Shown one piece after another: positions 24,776-37,949 of a stretch of 64,000 nt of DNA; positions within the stretch are counted from its first letter, which is position 1; every line of letters begins with the position of its first letter. A program made the translations under genes and the position numbers. The notes beneath the pieces are model-generated. The model had not been told where the DNA came from and did not search any database. It saw only the letters and a program-made list of their open reading frames with translations. This stretch comes from Ulva prolifera (lineage: Eukaryota > Chlorophyta > Ulvophyceae > Ulvales > Ulvaceae), in assembly GCA_023078555.1 (NCBI GenBank), contig CM041203.1:3267981-3331980 (forward strand). Reading direction: 5' to 3'.

Positions 24776-24785
24776 TATAAATATA
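24776..24785 (+). promoter_or_regulatory. Possible TATA box upstream of the phosphodiesterase gene
   Basis: TATAAATATA lies 247 bp before the ATG at 25032. Position and sequence suit a TATA element if the 5' UTR is about 200 nt. No other support. Confidence 0.3.
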
Positions 24786-25031
24786 GGCAGTGATCGACAC
24801 ACCAGAGTTTAATGGCATAGAATTCACTGTGCAATGGATTGTCTGGTCCCGCCGCGCGTGTCACGGCAACTCACCGTGTCCCGAAGGCGACACACCGTCC
24901 GCACAACGTGCCGATTACTGCGAAGGAATTTTAGCAAGTTTCAATTATCTTTGTTTCACCGCCCATACTTGTGATTCGTGTCCGCCAACCTGTCTTCTGT
25001 GCGAACAGCTGCAGGCCTCTGTTTAACCACA

Positions 25032-27262
25032 ATGTCGTTCCTGATCGGTGGGCATCGAGGGTGCGCTCCGTTGAAGAATTCTAGCGCCAATTGCCTGTTT
25101 TGTCCATGACAGGCCTCGGGTGTTGGAGTGCGGTGTTGAACGGCGCCGGCTGCAGTGGTGGCGAGAATCTGTTCTGCCCGAAGAATTTCAAGGCAGGAAG
25201 AGCTCCATGCAAAGGAATTAGGGAGAACAGTCTGAAATCTTTCACACGTGCTGCTGAGTGTGGTGCAGATTTTGTCGAGCTCGATGTCCAGGTGTGGCTC
25301 TCAGACTCTGGCCATTCCCTGTGCACCTGGTGCAGTGCTCTCGCCTCGCCATCGTGCACCAGCAGCTGGCCATCGCCCTGACGTTCTCGCCTCCAACTGT
25401 AGACGTGCTATACAAGCTCTGACATGAGCTCATTTACCCCGAGTATGCAGCCATGACGTGCTGGATCTGGCAGCATATTCCGTCGTGGCACCAGCTCACC
25501 CGGTGCACGTGTGTTACACGGCCACGTCAGTCGATGCTATGCTTGCGCACATGTGCACCATGCGTGGAGTGCCCATTACCCACCCCTATTTTCAGATTTC
25601 GTCTGGCGACTGTTTCATTCGCGTTCCCATGGCGCTGAATGGACCTGAGCATGCGCGACCCGCTCGAGCTTTTGAGCACGGCGCTATAGCGGTGCATCGA
25701 ATATTCCGCCTTGACCACGTGTAGCGCACTCAATCTCCAGGCTACCGTGCAGCTCTCCCTGCCATGCAAATAATCACTGCCCTGGTGCATGCAGTTATGC
25801 AGTTCATGACTACGCGGGTGTCGCGATGTGTTGCCCGCCGAATATGTTAGACTGAGCGGGTCGCCGATCGTGCTTAGCAGATGCCAGTGTCCCGAAGAAT
25901 GATCATCCGCCTGCAGGTTACATCGGACGGAGTACCGGTGATATTCCACGATGACTACGTCGTGCACGGTTCTCTGGTTGCACCGAAGAGGACGCTCATC
26001 GCTGAGATGAGCCTGAAAGATTTCAAGTCCCTGGGACCTCTCTTGCGGCGGTCCAAGTGCGCAGATACACAGGAAGTGCAGCCATACGACAACATCTGGC
26101 GCTGTGAGGAAGAGGATTCTATGCCTCAGCTAGTTGATGTTCTACACAATCTGCCCCAGGTTTGCCTCTTCTCCACAAGCACCCTGTGATGCATGGCACT
26201 GTCCCGTACTATGCGGCCTACAAGTGCGCCTATGCGCATGCCCATATGTTAGTAGGAGCATGATAGCCTAGGAACTGGCCTGTTCCTGCAAATTGTTCTT
26301 CACGATGTTTATGCGCACCTGTGCAGCTGTATGATTTGATCATGTGCATGCATGCTGCGAGCCGGAGGTGTTGGCAGACATTGCTCACCCTGTCTAGCTT
26401 GATCAGATTCACGTTGACATCCAGCGGCCAACAGATGTAGTCTCAGTCTTCACCACCACCAGTGAGCCGCTTCTGGACACGATGAAGAGAAGGCATGTCC
26501 TTCAGGTTCCTTTTCCTGGTCCGTACCCCATGGGCCATTCATGCAGGATGTGGGGGTGAATGTGGAGATCAAAATGGCAACGTCAGGAGCACTACCGGAG
26601 ACTCCGCGCCATGAAGTGGAGCGTGTAGTGAATCCAATTGTGCGCGTGCTCCAAGAGTGTGCCGGGCAGCGTCAGCTGTATGTGTCCTCGTTTGACCCTG
26701 ATATCATGAAAGCCGTGGCATGGCACAGACAGGCCGGTGCCCTCATGGCAGTCCCCAACCTGACGCTGTGGTTTCTCACCACTGGAGGCACGGACATGCA
26801 TGCTGATGATCGCCGCATGTCCATCGATGCAGCGGTCGTCTTTGCGAGGGAGGCCGGGATTGATGGTATCGTGGCGGAGACAGAGGCTGCCAGGAATCAG
26901 CGAGCTGCAGTGAACACTGCATTGGCAGGCAGACTGAAGGTGAGGCACTAAAACGCTCGGTAATAACGGCTGTCAACCTGTATCAGCTGGGATACTTTGG
27001 TCTGTCTGTGTTTGCGTTCTACACCACGATGCACTTAATGCGTGGCAAATCGGCATCCTTTATGTGGAATGCCCAGCTGATGTTGACCGGCCAGGTGTTT
27101 GTTCAGGTGATGACTTATGGGCTCGGCAACAACAATATGGAATGGGTAAAGGAGCAGCAGTCACTTGGATTCCGTGGAATCATAACAGATGATGTCCCAT
27201 CTGCAGTACAGACCATCAAATCACCAGGTTCAAGAATCCTTGCAGGCGTCGGCGTTGCCTGA
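25032..27262 (+). CDS. Glycerophosphodiester phosphodiesterase (GP-PDE/GDPD family)
   Basis: Five exons, 25032-25060, 25156-25291, 25917-26159, 26547-26939 and 27107-27262, join in frame to give 318 residues. The catalytic layout is intact: His8 in GGHRG, Glu51 and Asp53 in FVELDVQ, and His66-Asp67 in VIFHDD, with IRENSLKSFTRAAECGAD before the second motif. VNVEIK and VSSFDPD are the next conserved strands, and LKVMTYG...GIITDDV ends the TIM barrel. The length and the insert between HDD and VEIK resemble GPCPD1/GDE1-type soluble enzymes that split glycerophosphocholine-like diesters into glycerol-3-phosphate and alcohol. No signal peptide or membrane segment is seen, so it is probably cytosolic. 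AVAWHRQAGALMAVPNLTL in exon 4 is longer than I expect and may hide a small splicing error. Confidence 0.88.
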
Positions 27263-27504
27263 TTATGACAAGCTCGCCCACTTGGCACATGAGACTTACA
27301 AGAAAACGAGCAAGTGTAGATGCGAAGCATGCAGCTTGTGTCGTTATGGAGGACACCAGAGATGACCATGTCGCATGTAGAACAGTGTTGAAGTCACCAC
27401 TTCTATGCAGGATGCACGCGTTGTGCTGACACCGTAACGTAGATAGTGATACCTTGATCATTCCCAGAAGTACCTCGGTAATGAAACATTGTGTTTTACA
27501 ATGA

Positions 27505-30500
27505 CTACGGCAGTACACTGTCGGGTGCCTGAGCTGCAGCAATTGCTTGTCCCGCAGCAGACCTGGAGCAATGCCAGTCACGCGATGAAAGTGAAGATCT
27601 GGAATGCGTGACTGTAAACAGCACAATGAATGTGAGAATGTGCATCAGCAAAATATACATAACTACCGCTAGCCGGGCCATGCGGCTCCCAAACAGAACA
27701 TGACTGAATATGTACACCAGCTTGTCAGGAATGGGCATCTGCCGCTGTCGCCCTTCCTTGACCTTGCCTTTGAACTCTGAGAAAGGATCGAGCCGTTTTT
27801 CATACTCCTGCAGATACTTCTCCTCGACCTTTTGCCCCGCCTCGGCTGCAGACAGCGTCTGTGCCCGTTTGGAGGAGTGCCTGAAACAACCCATCATGTT
27901 TCAGTCATTGTTTTACTTGAATGCACGGGCACGAAACTGCACACCACGGCATGGCGCTGTGAAAACTTCGCCACGTGCTCCCCATCTGGCACCATGAAGT
28001 AGCTTATGAACAGGTATACCCCAGCACCGTGATCTGCATTACACGGACGCCTCCAGCACGTCCGAAATTTTGTGTCCGACAAGACACAGGAGCTCTTCCA
28101 CGTAAATCGAAATTCGCTGATTCAAAGCAGACCGCCACAATCACAATGCTGGAATGCCCGAGTACACTGGGACGCCAGCTGGCCATCAAGGCATGCACAG
28201 GTACGCACGTGTAGCTGGACACATATTTCAGACGCTCAACAAGCGCCACGTTGTCTGCCCGCGCTGCTGCAGCCTCTGCTTCGGCAGTCGTGGCCCTTGT
28301 CTGTGCTGCTGACAGGTCTTCCTGGAGTTCATGCGCCTTGTTGCGGAAGCGGTCCCGCTGGCTGCATAGGGCCTGCAGCATACTGTGATCTGCAGCGTCC
28401 CCGCCTGCAAGCTCCACAAACCCAACTGTCGAGCAGTCAATTGGTAGCCCCGTGACTGCACCTGGTGCACAGAGCATGCTATGCTAGGTGCCGCACTGAT
28501 GCGTTTGCAGCCAAGCTCACAGGGCTGGTAGCAGTGCCATGCATGCAAAGCCATACTCCAACGAGAACAAGTGGAAGCAGGCGGTGCGAAGTACCCTGAG
28601 CTGTGGAGCTTTCGCCCTGGCCAGCCTGCTCGGTCGCTAGGAGGTCCTCTTCGAGACTTGCAATCGCTCGCTTCGCCTCCGCAAGGTCCGCCTCGTGCTG
28701 CGTGGCCTTCACTTCTGCAGCCTCCAATCCTGCCGCAGCTTCGGACAGCTGCAACCTCTGCGCCTGCACAATGCTGCCATGTGCGGGCCTGCAATGCAGT
28801 GCTGGCGCGACCAAGCAGAGTTGCTTACCAACTTGAGGGGCAGCCGAGCACAAGATCAGCTGGAGTTTGCAGTTGATTGGTGCGCCCAACATCTACACCG
28901 CATCCTCACACCAAGGCTGTCCAAAGCCAAACACTGGGCCACAACATGATATGTGCTGCACTGGTGGGGGCAAATCCTTCCTACATGGGCTAGGCAAAGC
29001 ATACCAGAACACTGACGTCTGCTTGCACAACGCGAAGTGCACACCGTGATCTGATGCTCCAGCGCGCGTACACGTGCCGCCGCAGCCCGCTCAAGCACGC
29101 CAGAGCCCCCGTCTTCCCCCTCTCCAGCCGCAGCCATCTCAATGCTCCCAAACTGCAGCGCTTGCAGAGACTGAACCTCCCGGCGCAGGTCATCCAAGGC
29201 CTGCACGGTCGGCCTTGCGGCCAGCTCACTTGCCTGCGCCACCCGAGCCTCCTCGGCCGCCGCCAGCGAGCGCTGCAGCCCGGCAACGCGTGCCGCGGCT
29301 GCCTCCTCAGCTTCTACAGCGCGCTGCCGTGCCTGATCCGCCTCTTCTTGCAGCCGCTGGATCTCGCGCGAGGCCCGAGCGAGGTCATCACGCATGCTCT
29401 GCAACTCGGCCAGTGGTGGGCGCTCTGGGCCGGCAGGGTCCTGCAACCGTTTCTGCAGCTGCTGCTTCTCCTGTTCCAGTGCGAGCAGCCTGCAGGTGTC
29501 AGTGCGCATGGACAAGTGCATGCATTCACCTGCGTGTGCGCTTGATGTATGGGGGCATGACACCGTAGCCGGCTAGCACCAGCAAGCCGCACAGAGACCC
29601 CGGGCCACATACACAGGGACACTGCTAAAGAGAGTCGCCATCAGTACACTGATGCTGCTGCTTCAGCTGGTCGTGGACACATGGGTGTCAGCGATGTACT
29701 GACTACAGAGCAGTCGGGCAGTCATTGCGGGTCTGCAGGCCTGCATGCCTCAGGGGCGCACTGCATCTTTGCTCGGTCCAGCTCCTCGTTTGCAAGCTCC
29801 GCATCGGCCTCAGCGCCTGCCGCTGAGTCCTCCTTGCGCTGCTGGAACTCCAGCAGCTTGTCCTGTGCGTCTTGGTGCTTGCGGGACACCGTGGCGAGGC
29901 TGGCCTGGGCATCTGCGAGTGCCACCACGAGCTGGTGCTCACGCTCCCGCAGGTCTGCAGCTGCCTCCTCGCCAGCGCGCTGTGCGCTGTCTTCCTGAGC
30001 CTCTCGCAGCTGATGCTCCTGCAATGCTGGGGCAGTCGAAGGGCACTGTTGTCTGCGATAGCATTCAGGCTTGCCGCCCCCGCAAGGGCCTCCCTGGTGC
30101 AGAGGAACGCAAGAAAGTGGGTGAAAGCATAGCGTGCTTGACACAATTCATTCGGTGCAGCTACACCACGATAGGCAGGGATTTATTCAACAGAAGCAGG
30201 CTAGGTAGATCACGCAGGGGGCAGGATGCGCAAACAGCACATCAATGGAACCGGAAGGACACCTTGGAGGCCAGCTCAGCTTCCAGGGCCTTGTTGCGTT
30301 CTTCAAGCTTGCGGATTGTGAGTTCTTGATTCTTGATCGCCTTTGCCTCTGCATGGAACTCTTCGAGCTCACGCTGCAGCTTGGACGTTTGGACTGCTGT
30401 CTGCGCGGCTCTGGTCTCTGCCTCCAAAGCCCCTGCTAGCGCCAGCACAGGGTCTGGAGCCTCATAGAGTTCTCGATACATATCCAGGAACGCGCTTTCA

Positions 30501-31043
30501 GCATGCTTGGATCTGCAACGCCGCGGTGCTATGACTTTAGCGGCAATCAAGCAACTTACAATGGACACTGGGCCCCACTGACATGACCAAATGTGGTGTC
30601 ACAGGCGCGATGGACTCCCACTGGGTAGCAATTTACCTGCGTGTCAGACGGTCCACCTCTCCCTGATAAGCCTTCAGCAGTGGTCCAACTGCTTTCGATA
30701 CGTCTGAAGTGACCTTTCCTTTGAAGTTGCGTGTGTTGCTGGCAAGTTCTTTGCGCTTCAAGACGGTTTCCTCCTGAAACTCAGCGACTTGCATGGCCGC
30801 TTCATCCATGGCGTTCCGCCGGCCATCAAGGTCAAACTCTGCGAATTCAGCTCCCTTGAGTGGTGTGTGATTGTTCCACAGGCCGTGTGTTTGAACAGCA
30901 AGCGTGTCACAATGCTTCAGGTGGTCATGCAAAGCGTCTGATCCTTACATCGTTGCTAGCGGGGTCAGACCTTGCCAAAAGCTACATATGTCAGGCAAAG
31001 GGATAGGCTGATCTGATGCGGCATTGGTGATCGGGATGTCCAT
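27505..31043 (-). CDS. CASP: CASP, Golgi tail-anchored coiled-coil protein
   Basis: Eight exons with matching phases (31043-30971, 30838-30637, 30512-30263, 30018-29762, 29489-29045, 28763-28595, 28404-28209, 27880-27505) encode 655 residues, close to animal and plant CASP. The N-terminus has CSFWQEFDLDG and PLLKAYQGEVDRLTRRSKHA...DPV, diagnostic for CASP. Residues ~85-530 are almost continuous heptad coiled coil, including SQRDRFRNK. The C-terminus has the cytoplasmic block YEKRLDPFSEF and one membrane segment (~601-621) that keeps the Tyr and His seen in other CASP anchors. CASP tethers Golgi membranes in retrograde traffic. The ~34-residue tail after the anchor is longer than usual and could mark an unseen last intron. 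Large plus-strand ORFs here are shadows. Confidence 0.92.
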
Positions 31044-34000
31044 AGCTCTAGGGCCACTAGAGTTTTTGCCTTCAGGCTATCACACTAGATGCTGTCGCTA
31101 TGCATCCGCATGTCCTTATAGATCCTACGATGTCACTTGCTCCACCGAATGGACGTTTTGAGCTCTGATTCCGTTGTGTCAAGTGGCTGCATGTTGAGTT
31201 GCCTTCAGAATTGAGGTGAAAATGTCTGTCCCAGTAACAACCGATGAGCCTGCAGCATCAGCAGCAGATACATGTGAGCGATCATTTCAGACACCAAGCT
31301 GTGCCTGTGCGATCGCACCGCGACGACAACGAGCTTCCGTTGGATGTCGCGGTTGTTGTTTGTGTACAAGTTCGATCTGGCAGCCGATGCAGGAGGCTTC
31401 ACTGACGAGCGACACTATGTGGAATGATAGTCTCGCCCACTTGCGCGTGCTGTCGTCTCTCCCGGCTGAAGCAGAGACGATGCGGTAGATCGTCGCGTAG
31501 CTACAGGGCACACCATGGCAGGGGTGACGTGCTCGTGACGTTCACGTCCGACGTCCTCTCGCCGCTCGCTGGCCTGAGCGGCGGGCCGCTCGGCTCTGCC
31601 CGCCGCGCGCCGCCTCCTGGAGATATCCGCTGCTCGTATCTGCAGCCCTGCCCAGCAGGAAGAGTTGCGGGTGCCGCGCCGCTTGTAGCTGGCGGCATGG
31701 CCGTGATGTGCCACATGCATGCAGTGTCCCGCGACGACCGAGCGTTCTGCGCGGAAGAGGCATTGGTGAGGCGCATGCCGCTCAGGAGCGTCCGTGCTTT
31801 GTGTTGGATAAGGTTGAGGGAGGGGATCTGGGTGCGGGGACTGGGGACCCCCTACCCTTTTTGTGCCCATGGCTGCATGAAATGAAATTATTGTGTGTTG
31901 GTGTTTGCGCGCCCCAGCTGCGCATGAGGTGGGCGTATCTGAATTCGTGCCACACTCTGGGACGGGTGCACGAGTACGTGGGTGCGTGTCTGCATGTGTG
32001 CGTGTATGGCGGCGCTGCTGTGTGCGAGTGGTGTTGGAGGGCTGCATTGACTGAGGGATGTTTTGGGTGGAGTGATGGCGTTAGCTTGGTTCTTGTGGTG
32101 TGCACGGATCCTGCGCTACTACCTGCCTCTGCAACTTTGACCTTGTACCACCGTGACAGAGATACACCCGCATCAGCAAGGCCATGGCCCTGGCCAGGCG
32201 TGAACAGACCACCAAACACCCCGACATTGCTCATCACGCACCGCAGAAGCCACAGCATTTTTGAACAGGCTCCGCACAGAAGAATGGCGGGACATGCAGC
32301 AGCCCTGCACACTATCAGAACGATGTTACAGGCACCGTTCCCACCAGCCTGGCGCTGCGAACAGTGGGAACAGCCCGACTCAGCAACTGACCACGCCAGC
32401 GCATGCCCACAATTGCTCTGCAGCCGCAGCTCGTGACCCAACGCATGGCAAACACAACTATTTCAGCACGGCGTCATGCTCGTGGAGACCGGAGGAGACG
32501 CTACGTGCCCGAGCTGCAGCATTGATCGAAGAAGGCAGGACTGTCTGGCGGTTATCAGGGGACTACAGTTGTCAGTCAAGATGTGAACACAAAGCATCCT
32601 TGTCACAGGCCCTCTCTGGAGTGCTACTAAGGACACAGCATCCCATATTCAGCGTGTAGTACACTCCAGTGGCTCAATGTGTGGCTTCCACTGGCAGCAG
32701 CCTTAGCAGCAAGCTACATGCCAGAACATTGCGCTCATGTCAAAGCACTGCTAGTGTGTGGTGTGCAGGCCCAGCAAGTAGGCCCCATGCAAGCAGACAC
32801 AAGTGACCGTGGGAGTGAGTGAGGACCTGGAGGTCCTGAGTACAGGCTACGTGCATCACAGCAACTGCGACAGGCACAGCACACGTGCACATGGCCCTTT
32901 CCTCCAGATTTGTTGAGGCGGCCCGGTTGCCCATTGCACAACACAAAGCAGAAACATGCAAAATATCAATCAGAGTGAGCCCGAACGTAGGCTGTGGCAT
33001 GCGGTCAGGAGCTGGCTTTGACGCATGCACTCGCGCTGTCGTGGCCTTTACAAGGTTGTGACAAAACCGCTCGAGCAAGCACAGAGTGGTTCCTGCTCCG
33101 CCATCTGTGGCATAGCAGCATGGACAGTGAGCTGAGGGGACATGATGATGAGATAGGGCAGTAGTGCAGCTGCCAGAGACTGCATGTCATGCCGAGGCTG
33201 CAGGTGGTGCTTGAAGCATGGTGCTTCAAGCGTTGTGCTTGAGGCACTACTGCGCAGAGGTGCTAGCGCAGTGGGGCAGCAATGACTGCACTCACCAGGA
33301 CCTAGGATGGCTACTCAAGCACTGCATCAGGTAGTCCCTTCAGATATCATTGCCACATGATCCTGCGCCAGATTCTGATGTTGCCATGCTCACATGCATC
33401 CTCGAACCGCCCGGGAGAGGCTACCGTTGTAATGATACAACAGATACTTTGCTTAATACAGGAGCCACGCAATGACAGCGCGCCCAAGTCTGATCAGGGC
33501 ACGCATTTGGCAAGAACCACAAGAAGGGGGCTATTTATCGGGGTGATGTTCGAACCAGGGGTGCAGTCGACGTGTTGAAATCGTCCAACAGCCCTTCATA
33601 TCATGCAAGGCTACCGCTGGCTGAAGTAAGCCATCAACCGAATCGAATGTATATCAATAACGACGCCATCAACACCGTGACTGCTCAGACTGGTCCCACC
33701 TGCTAATACTGTACCTCAGTAGATATATGGGCTGATTCAGGGCTTACGATCAAGTTCAAGGAGCATTAATGTACAAGAAGAGTGAGTACGTGCAGGCTGG
33801 TACTGCAATACCGGCGATGTAAGGGGATTACGAGAGGAACTTTTCGGGCACTGCCGAGATTTTGGCCGGAACGTCCCCGATAATTCGCGAGTTCCAAGAT
33901 GTGCCAGCGCCGTAATACCCTCCACGGGTATATTATTCATGTTATTGCCTCACTCCGCAAGCTCTGTCCTGCTATTGCATAACTCATCTGCTGACAGTTG

Positions 34001-34755
34001 GGTCGCGTGCTGACCCTTCGTTTCCACAGCGGGTTTCTGGCTGCAGCAACAAGCATTGCCCAGATACGTCGCGAACACCGACACTCCAACATTGGAAACT
34101 TCGGCAGGAATACCTAGCATTTGGGACGTGCATACGCGCGTTTTGAGATTGTCGTAATTCAGCCATCAAGCGGGTGCAAGCGCTTTCGCGTGTGAATCTG
34201 TTCGTGCCACGATACAGGTCAACGGGACGGGTGCGATCCACACGGACGCAATTTCATTATTGGGGTATTGGCATCCCTCGTCTGCGCCAGCCTTCAAGTG
34301 GCCTGCGACAGAGCAGGGCTTGCAATGGACTTCTTCGGCCCTGCTCGCTGCATGCTCGTGGATAAGGCCTCTACACTGTACTTCTGGCACTTGAACCTGT
34401 TTCTGTGTACCTTTATTGGGTTGCAGAGGCGTGTATGATTGCCGATCGGTTGTTCTGCCGTCCGGAAGGAGTAATCACGATATGTTGCCTATATGCTCCT
34501 CTGGTGTGGACACTGATCTTACCCTGGATGCCTCTAGCGGGACTTTTCTGGGCTTGCCTTTTCAATGCGGAATCATGCGTCCTGGCCGCGGCTTGTGCTC
34601 GCGTCGCAGCAGAATCCAGTCCGCTGACCCAGTCGTCGTATGTGAGTTGATGAGCAAGGGATGGACCCTGTTATGTGAACTTGGCATCCACTGTTGTGCT
34701 CACTGGTGCGGCAGGGTGATGTTCGCTGGAGGGAAGGTGTGTTTTGCAGTAGTTG
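31044..34755. other. 3.7-kb region without a recognised gene
   Basis: Between CASP (leaving leftward) and the S1-domain gene (leaving rightward). GC-rich overlapping ORFs at 31415-32440 on both strands show no family signature. Around 34323-34660, ORFs with hydrophobic stretches (LYFWHLNLFLC; LYAPLVWTLILPWMPLAGLF) could belong to an unseen gene. A strong hairpin lies at 33209-33231. Confidence 0.4.
33209..33231. repeat. Perfect 10-bp stem / 3-nt loop inverted repeat
   Basis: GCTTGAAGCA and its exact complement TGCTTCAAGC are separated by TGG. A further partial copy (GTGCTTGAGGC) follows within 15 bp. No gene is nearby. Confidence 0.7.
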
Positions 34756-37700
34756 ATGTCTGGATATCAGGATCGTCTTGGCAGTGAGCCACGCATTGGA
34801 GACGTGGTAGAAGCCGTCATCACGAGGATAAAGCCACAGTTTGGACTTTTCGTAGAGCTTCCATTGCCCAGACGAGAGTTTGAGGGTCTCATCCACCTGT
34901 CAGAGGTGTGCAGCTGTCACCTCGTCTGTCACACCTGTTTCAACTGATCAGATGAGGATGGCATCTTCTCTAGCTGACAGTTACGTTCTCGTCCTGCTGC
35001 AGATTTCTCGTTCTATCCATCAACTTGTCAGGCAAGTCCGAGGACGGCCTGAAAGCCAGGACATCGTCCAGCAAGAGCTTGAGAGATCATTCAGCCCTGG
35101 TGATCATGTTATGGTTCGAATCTTAAAGTACAAGGTTGACCGTGGCAAAACAGTGGCAGATGCATCACTGTTGGATGTTGATCAGAGAAGCGGCCGTTCT
35201 ACTGTTGGGCGTTTGAACACACCTGATCGTGACATCCGACGGGAGGCTCCGATCGATCGATATGATGACCGCCGCTACAGTGGCAGAGATGTGGATAGCC
35301 GCAGTGCGCTGCCTCGCAGACTGGAGCGTGATTCTGCGCGCACTGTGCGAGACCCAGCTATCGAAGATGCCCGTGCTAGGCGACAGACTAATGTGGCACG
35401 TGGGCGCAGTACGTTTTCACTGAAGCTGGCATCCAGCAGCCTGCTGCTTGGCTAGAGCAAGTTTTTGTTGCCTGCTTGGTGGACCGACTCATGTACTACT
35501 GGCTTATTAACAATCTACCACAGCCCACTGCACGACTGCAACAGCTCCCCCTGCCTTTGGGATTTGGATCATATTCCTGGGATCTAGATTACAGCCGTGG
35601 CTACAAGGCTGAGAAGTGTCATGCTTGTGCTGGCCATACACTGCATCACTGACATAGGCCATCTTCATTCATGTGTTGTTTTACCGAATGGCTCCTGCTG
35701 CGAGTCTATTGGAGTGCATCACGGTAGGACCGTCTATGGTATCTTTGATGGAGGTGTCCAAGCGATTGCAGCGTGATGTAGCCCTGCTTTCGCATCTATG
35801 ATGAAGTCAACTATCAACTGATCTGCATGTTGTGCTATGAAAACCCCTCTCCCTTCCGCGTGTCGCTCATGGCTGGACACAAGAACGGGCTCTGATTGGT
35901 CGAGTGTTGCAGATGTCCAGCTTCCAGATCTCCACACCATCCACCAAGCTACAATCATAAATGCATTCCACGATGGAATCTTTGTGAAAATTCCTGGATA
36001 TGAGGTCGATGGCCTTGTCCACCATTCCCAGATTTCAAGGCAGTTGAACATGGATAATTCCATTCCAAAGGTTGAGCGGTACAAGCAGATAACTGGGGTG
36101 ATTGGTGAGGTCAACACGCAAGTATGGGTGAAAGTCGTGTACGTCGCAAAGACTGAACACTTGAAATGCGAGTGTTCGCTCAAGATGGTGCGTCCTGCTT
36201 TTGAGTGTCCAGCTTTCCTGCAAACAATGTGCAGCTTGTCTCAGGCTTTTTGTTTTGGCAAGTGCAAGCATTGATTCAAGGTCAAATGCATCCTTGATAT
36301 CTTCGCTCTCACGTGTCTGTTATATGATTGGACTGGGCAACAGTTGCTCTGGTTGTGATCGGGGTCTCAGCAATTGATTCACTTGTCAGTCAGACACTTT
36401 GTACACTGCGGCATGCCAGATAAGCCAAGGTCACAGATTTGTTGTATCAAAGTATTTGTGTTGATTCCGAAAAGTTACAGGACAATTCCTTGTTTTTCAT
36501 ATGTAGGTGTCACAGAAGAATGGACGTGATTTGGACCCAGATAATCTGCTGTGGATGGAGTACATGCGGCTGCGGCGATCCAAGGGTGCAGGATACATGC
36601 ATCCAGAAATGAAGGCGGAGATGGATCGCGTTGAATTGGAAATGCAGCGACAGCAGCCAAACGGAGGTGGTGGACATGTGGATCATTCTCCAAGCAAGTG
36701 TGCCTCGGTCCTGCCCTTGTGTGCCTGTGGGACTTCTGCTACAGTGTGATTGCATGCTGATACTTGCTGATCATCGACTACTTTCCAATGCATGTGGCTA
36801 GGGAAGATTGGAGGCATTGGGTGGCGCACCTGGTAAACTTGTTTGTTTGTGCAGTATCACCTGCCAGCTCAAGTTGACTCACGACTTATTTTGCAGTGAA
36901 ATGGGAACGACACATTATAGTGTGCGGGAGCCTGTGGAGCGGAAGCGGCCGTTGCACACATTGCAGGAACGTAGTCCAACCCGTACATACACACGGCATG
37001 TGGAAGATGTCAGCCCGGAGCGCAAGATTTCGCGCTACGGAGGAGACGATTACAATCGTCCGGCACCTCGTTACACTGACCGCCCGGACCCATCTTGGCA
37101 GAGTCAGGATACTTTTCGCCGGACTGGCAATGGCCGTGATGTGCCTGAAACCTCCAGGGACGTTCGTGGCTTTGCCGAGCAAGATGACCGGAGCACATAT
37201 GTATGAACCCTCACACCACAGTGGGTGCTGGGCTGCCCGGGCACTTCCAAGGCAGTCTTGACTAGCATCACATATCTATCATGGCATGGAAACCATCATG
37301 CAGCTGGGCAAGTCTACTGATCCAAGATCTCACAACTCTGCTGCTGACTCTGCAGGACCGCCAGTATGGTGTCGAACGTAGAACGTACATTGAAGAAAAC
37401 CAGATTCGCAGGCCTCAGCAGTATGACATGCCAGCCGCAGACAGCCAAGGTCGTTCTCATGCTGATTGGAGGCAGCGTGAAGATCCTTCACCTGTGTTTT
37501 CTTCACGTCATGACTCACACACTGCTGGAGGCCCGCCAGAGGTCAAGCCAGAGGCAAATGCAATTCCTGATGGTCTGTCCTTTGCTGCTTTCATCGATTA
37601 GCAAGTCGATGTTGTCATGCTTTGAAGTTTAAGCATGACAGCAGTGCAGATATGCAGTATTGGACATGTCTGCTAGACGCTACTGTTGTGTTGCATTTGG

Positions 37701-37949
37701 GTTCATATGTCTCCGTGTGCACACAGTGATCATTCAATTTTTGGCTGCAACTCGCCCTCTACTGCAGACCTCTTGGCAAATCCGGAACTCAAGGAGAAGT
37801 TTGAATCCATGGTTGCGGCGAGCGTGCGGGCTCAGCTGGAGCAAGCCCTAAAGGCAGGCGGCGCGGTCAACCTCGGTGGTGGCCGTAGTGCGATGGATGA
37901 TCCTCGATCAGATCAGGCATATGACATGAGAGACCGTCGTAGGGACTAG
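34756..37949 (+). CDS. Two-S1-domain RNA-binding protein related to ZCCHC17 (pNO40)
   Basis: Seven exons (34756-34905, 35003-35408, 35913-36187, 36507-36697, 36897-37200, 37356-37572, 37768-37949) join in frame to 574 residues. The first S1/OB domain is at ~10-100 (GDVVEAVITRIKPQFGLFVEL; GLIHLSE). After an Arg/Asp-rich linker, the second is at ~188-277 (ATIINAFHDGIFVKIPGYEV; DGLVHHSQIS; VWVKV). It runs straight into SLKMVSQKNGRDLDPDN, the ZCCHC17 signature that follows its single S1 domain. The rest is rich in Arg-Asp, Arg-Glu and Ser-Pro (RKISRYGGDDYNRPAPRY), like splicing factors. I see no CCHC knuckle, which ZCCHC17 has. A role in rRNA or pre-mRNA processing is likely by family; the tandem S1 layout is unusual. 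In-phase junctions make the model strong. Confidence 0.82.

Larger units (their letters stand above)
23517..25031. other. Intergenic region with tandem repeat and possible TATA element
   Basis: This lies between ALG8 and the phosphodiesterase gene, both on the plus strand. It holds the TGTAA signal of ALG8, an 82-bp tandem duplication (24095-24258) and a TATAAATATA stretch at 24776. No gene was recognised. Confidence 0.4.

Noticed and set aside
28571-30329. Large plus-strand ORFs (up to 194 codons) across 28.5-30.3 kb.
   Set aside because: They are antisense to CASP coiled-coil exons, whose minus-strand frames match the family across splice junctions.
31415-32441. Overlapping ORFs of 150-240 codons on both strands.
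   Set aside because: The region is GC-rich with few stops; products are repetitive in Arg, Pro, His and Thr and match nothing I know.
34323-34660. Hydrophobic ORFs that could form a membrane protein.
   Set aside because: No acceptable splice pair joins them in frame and two frames compete for the same bases.
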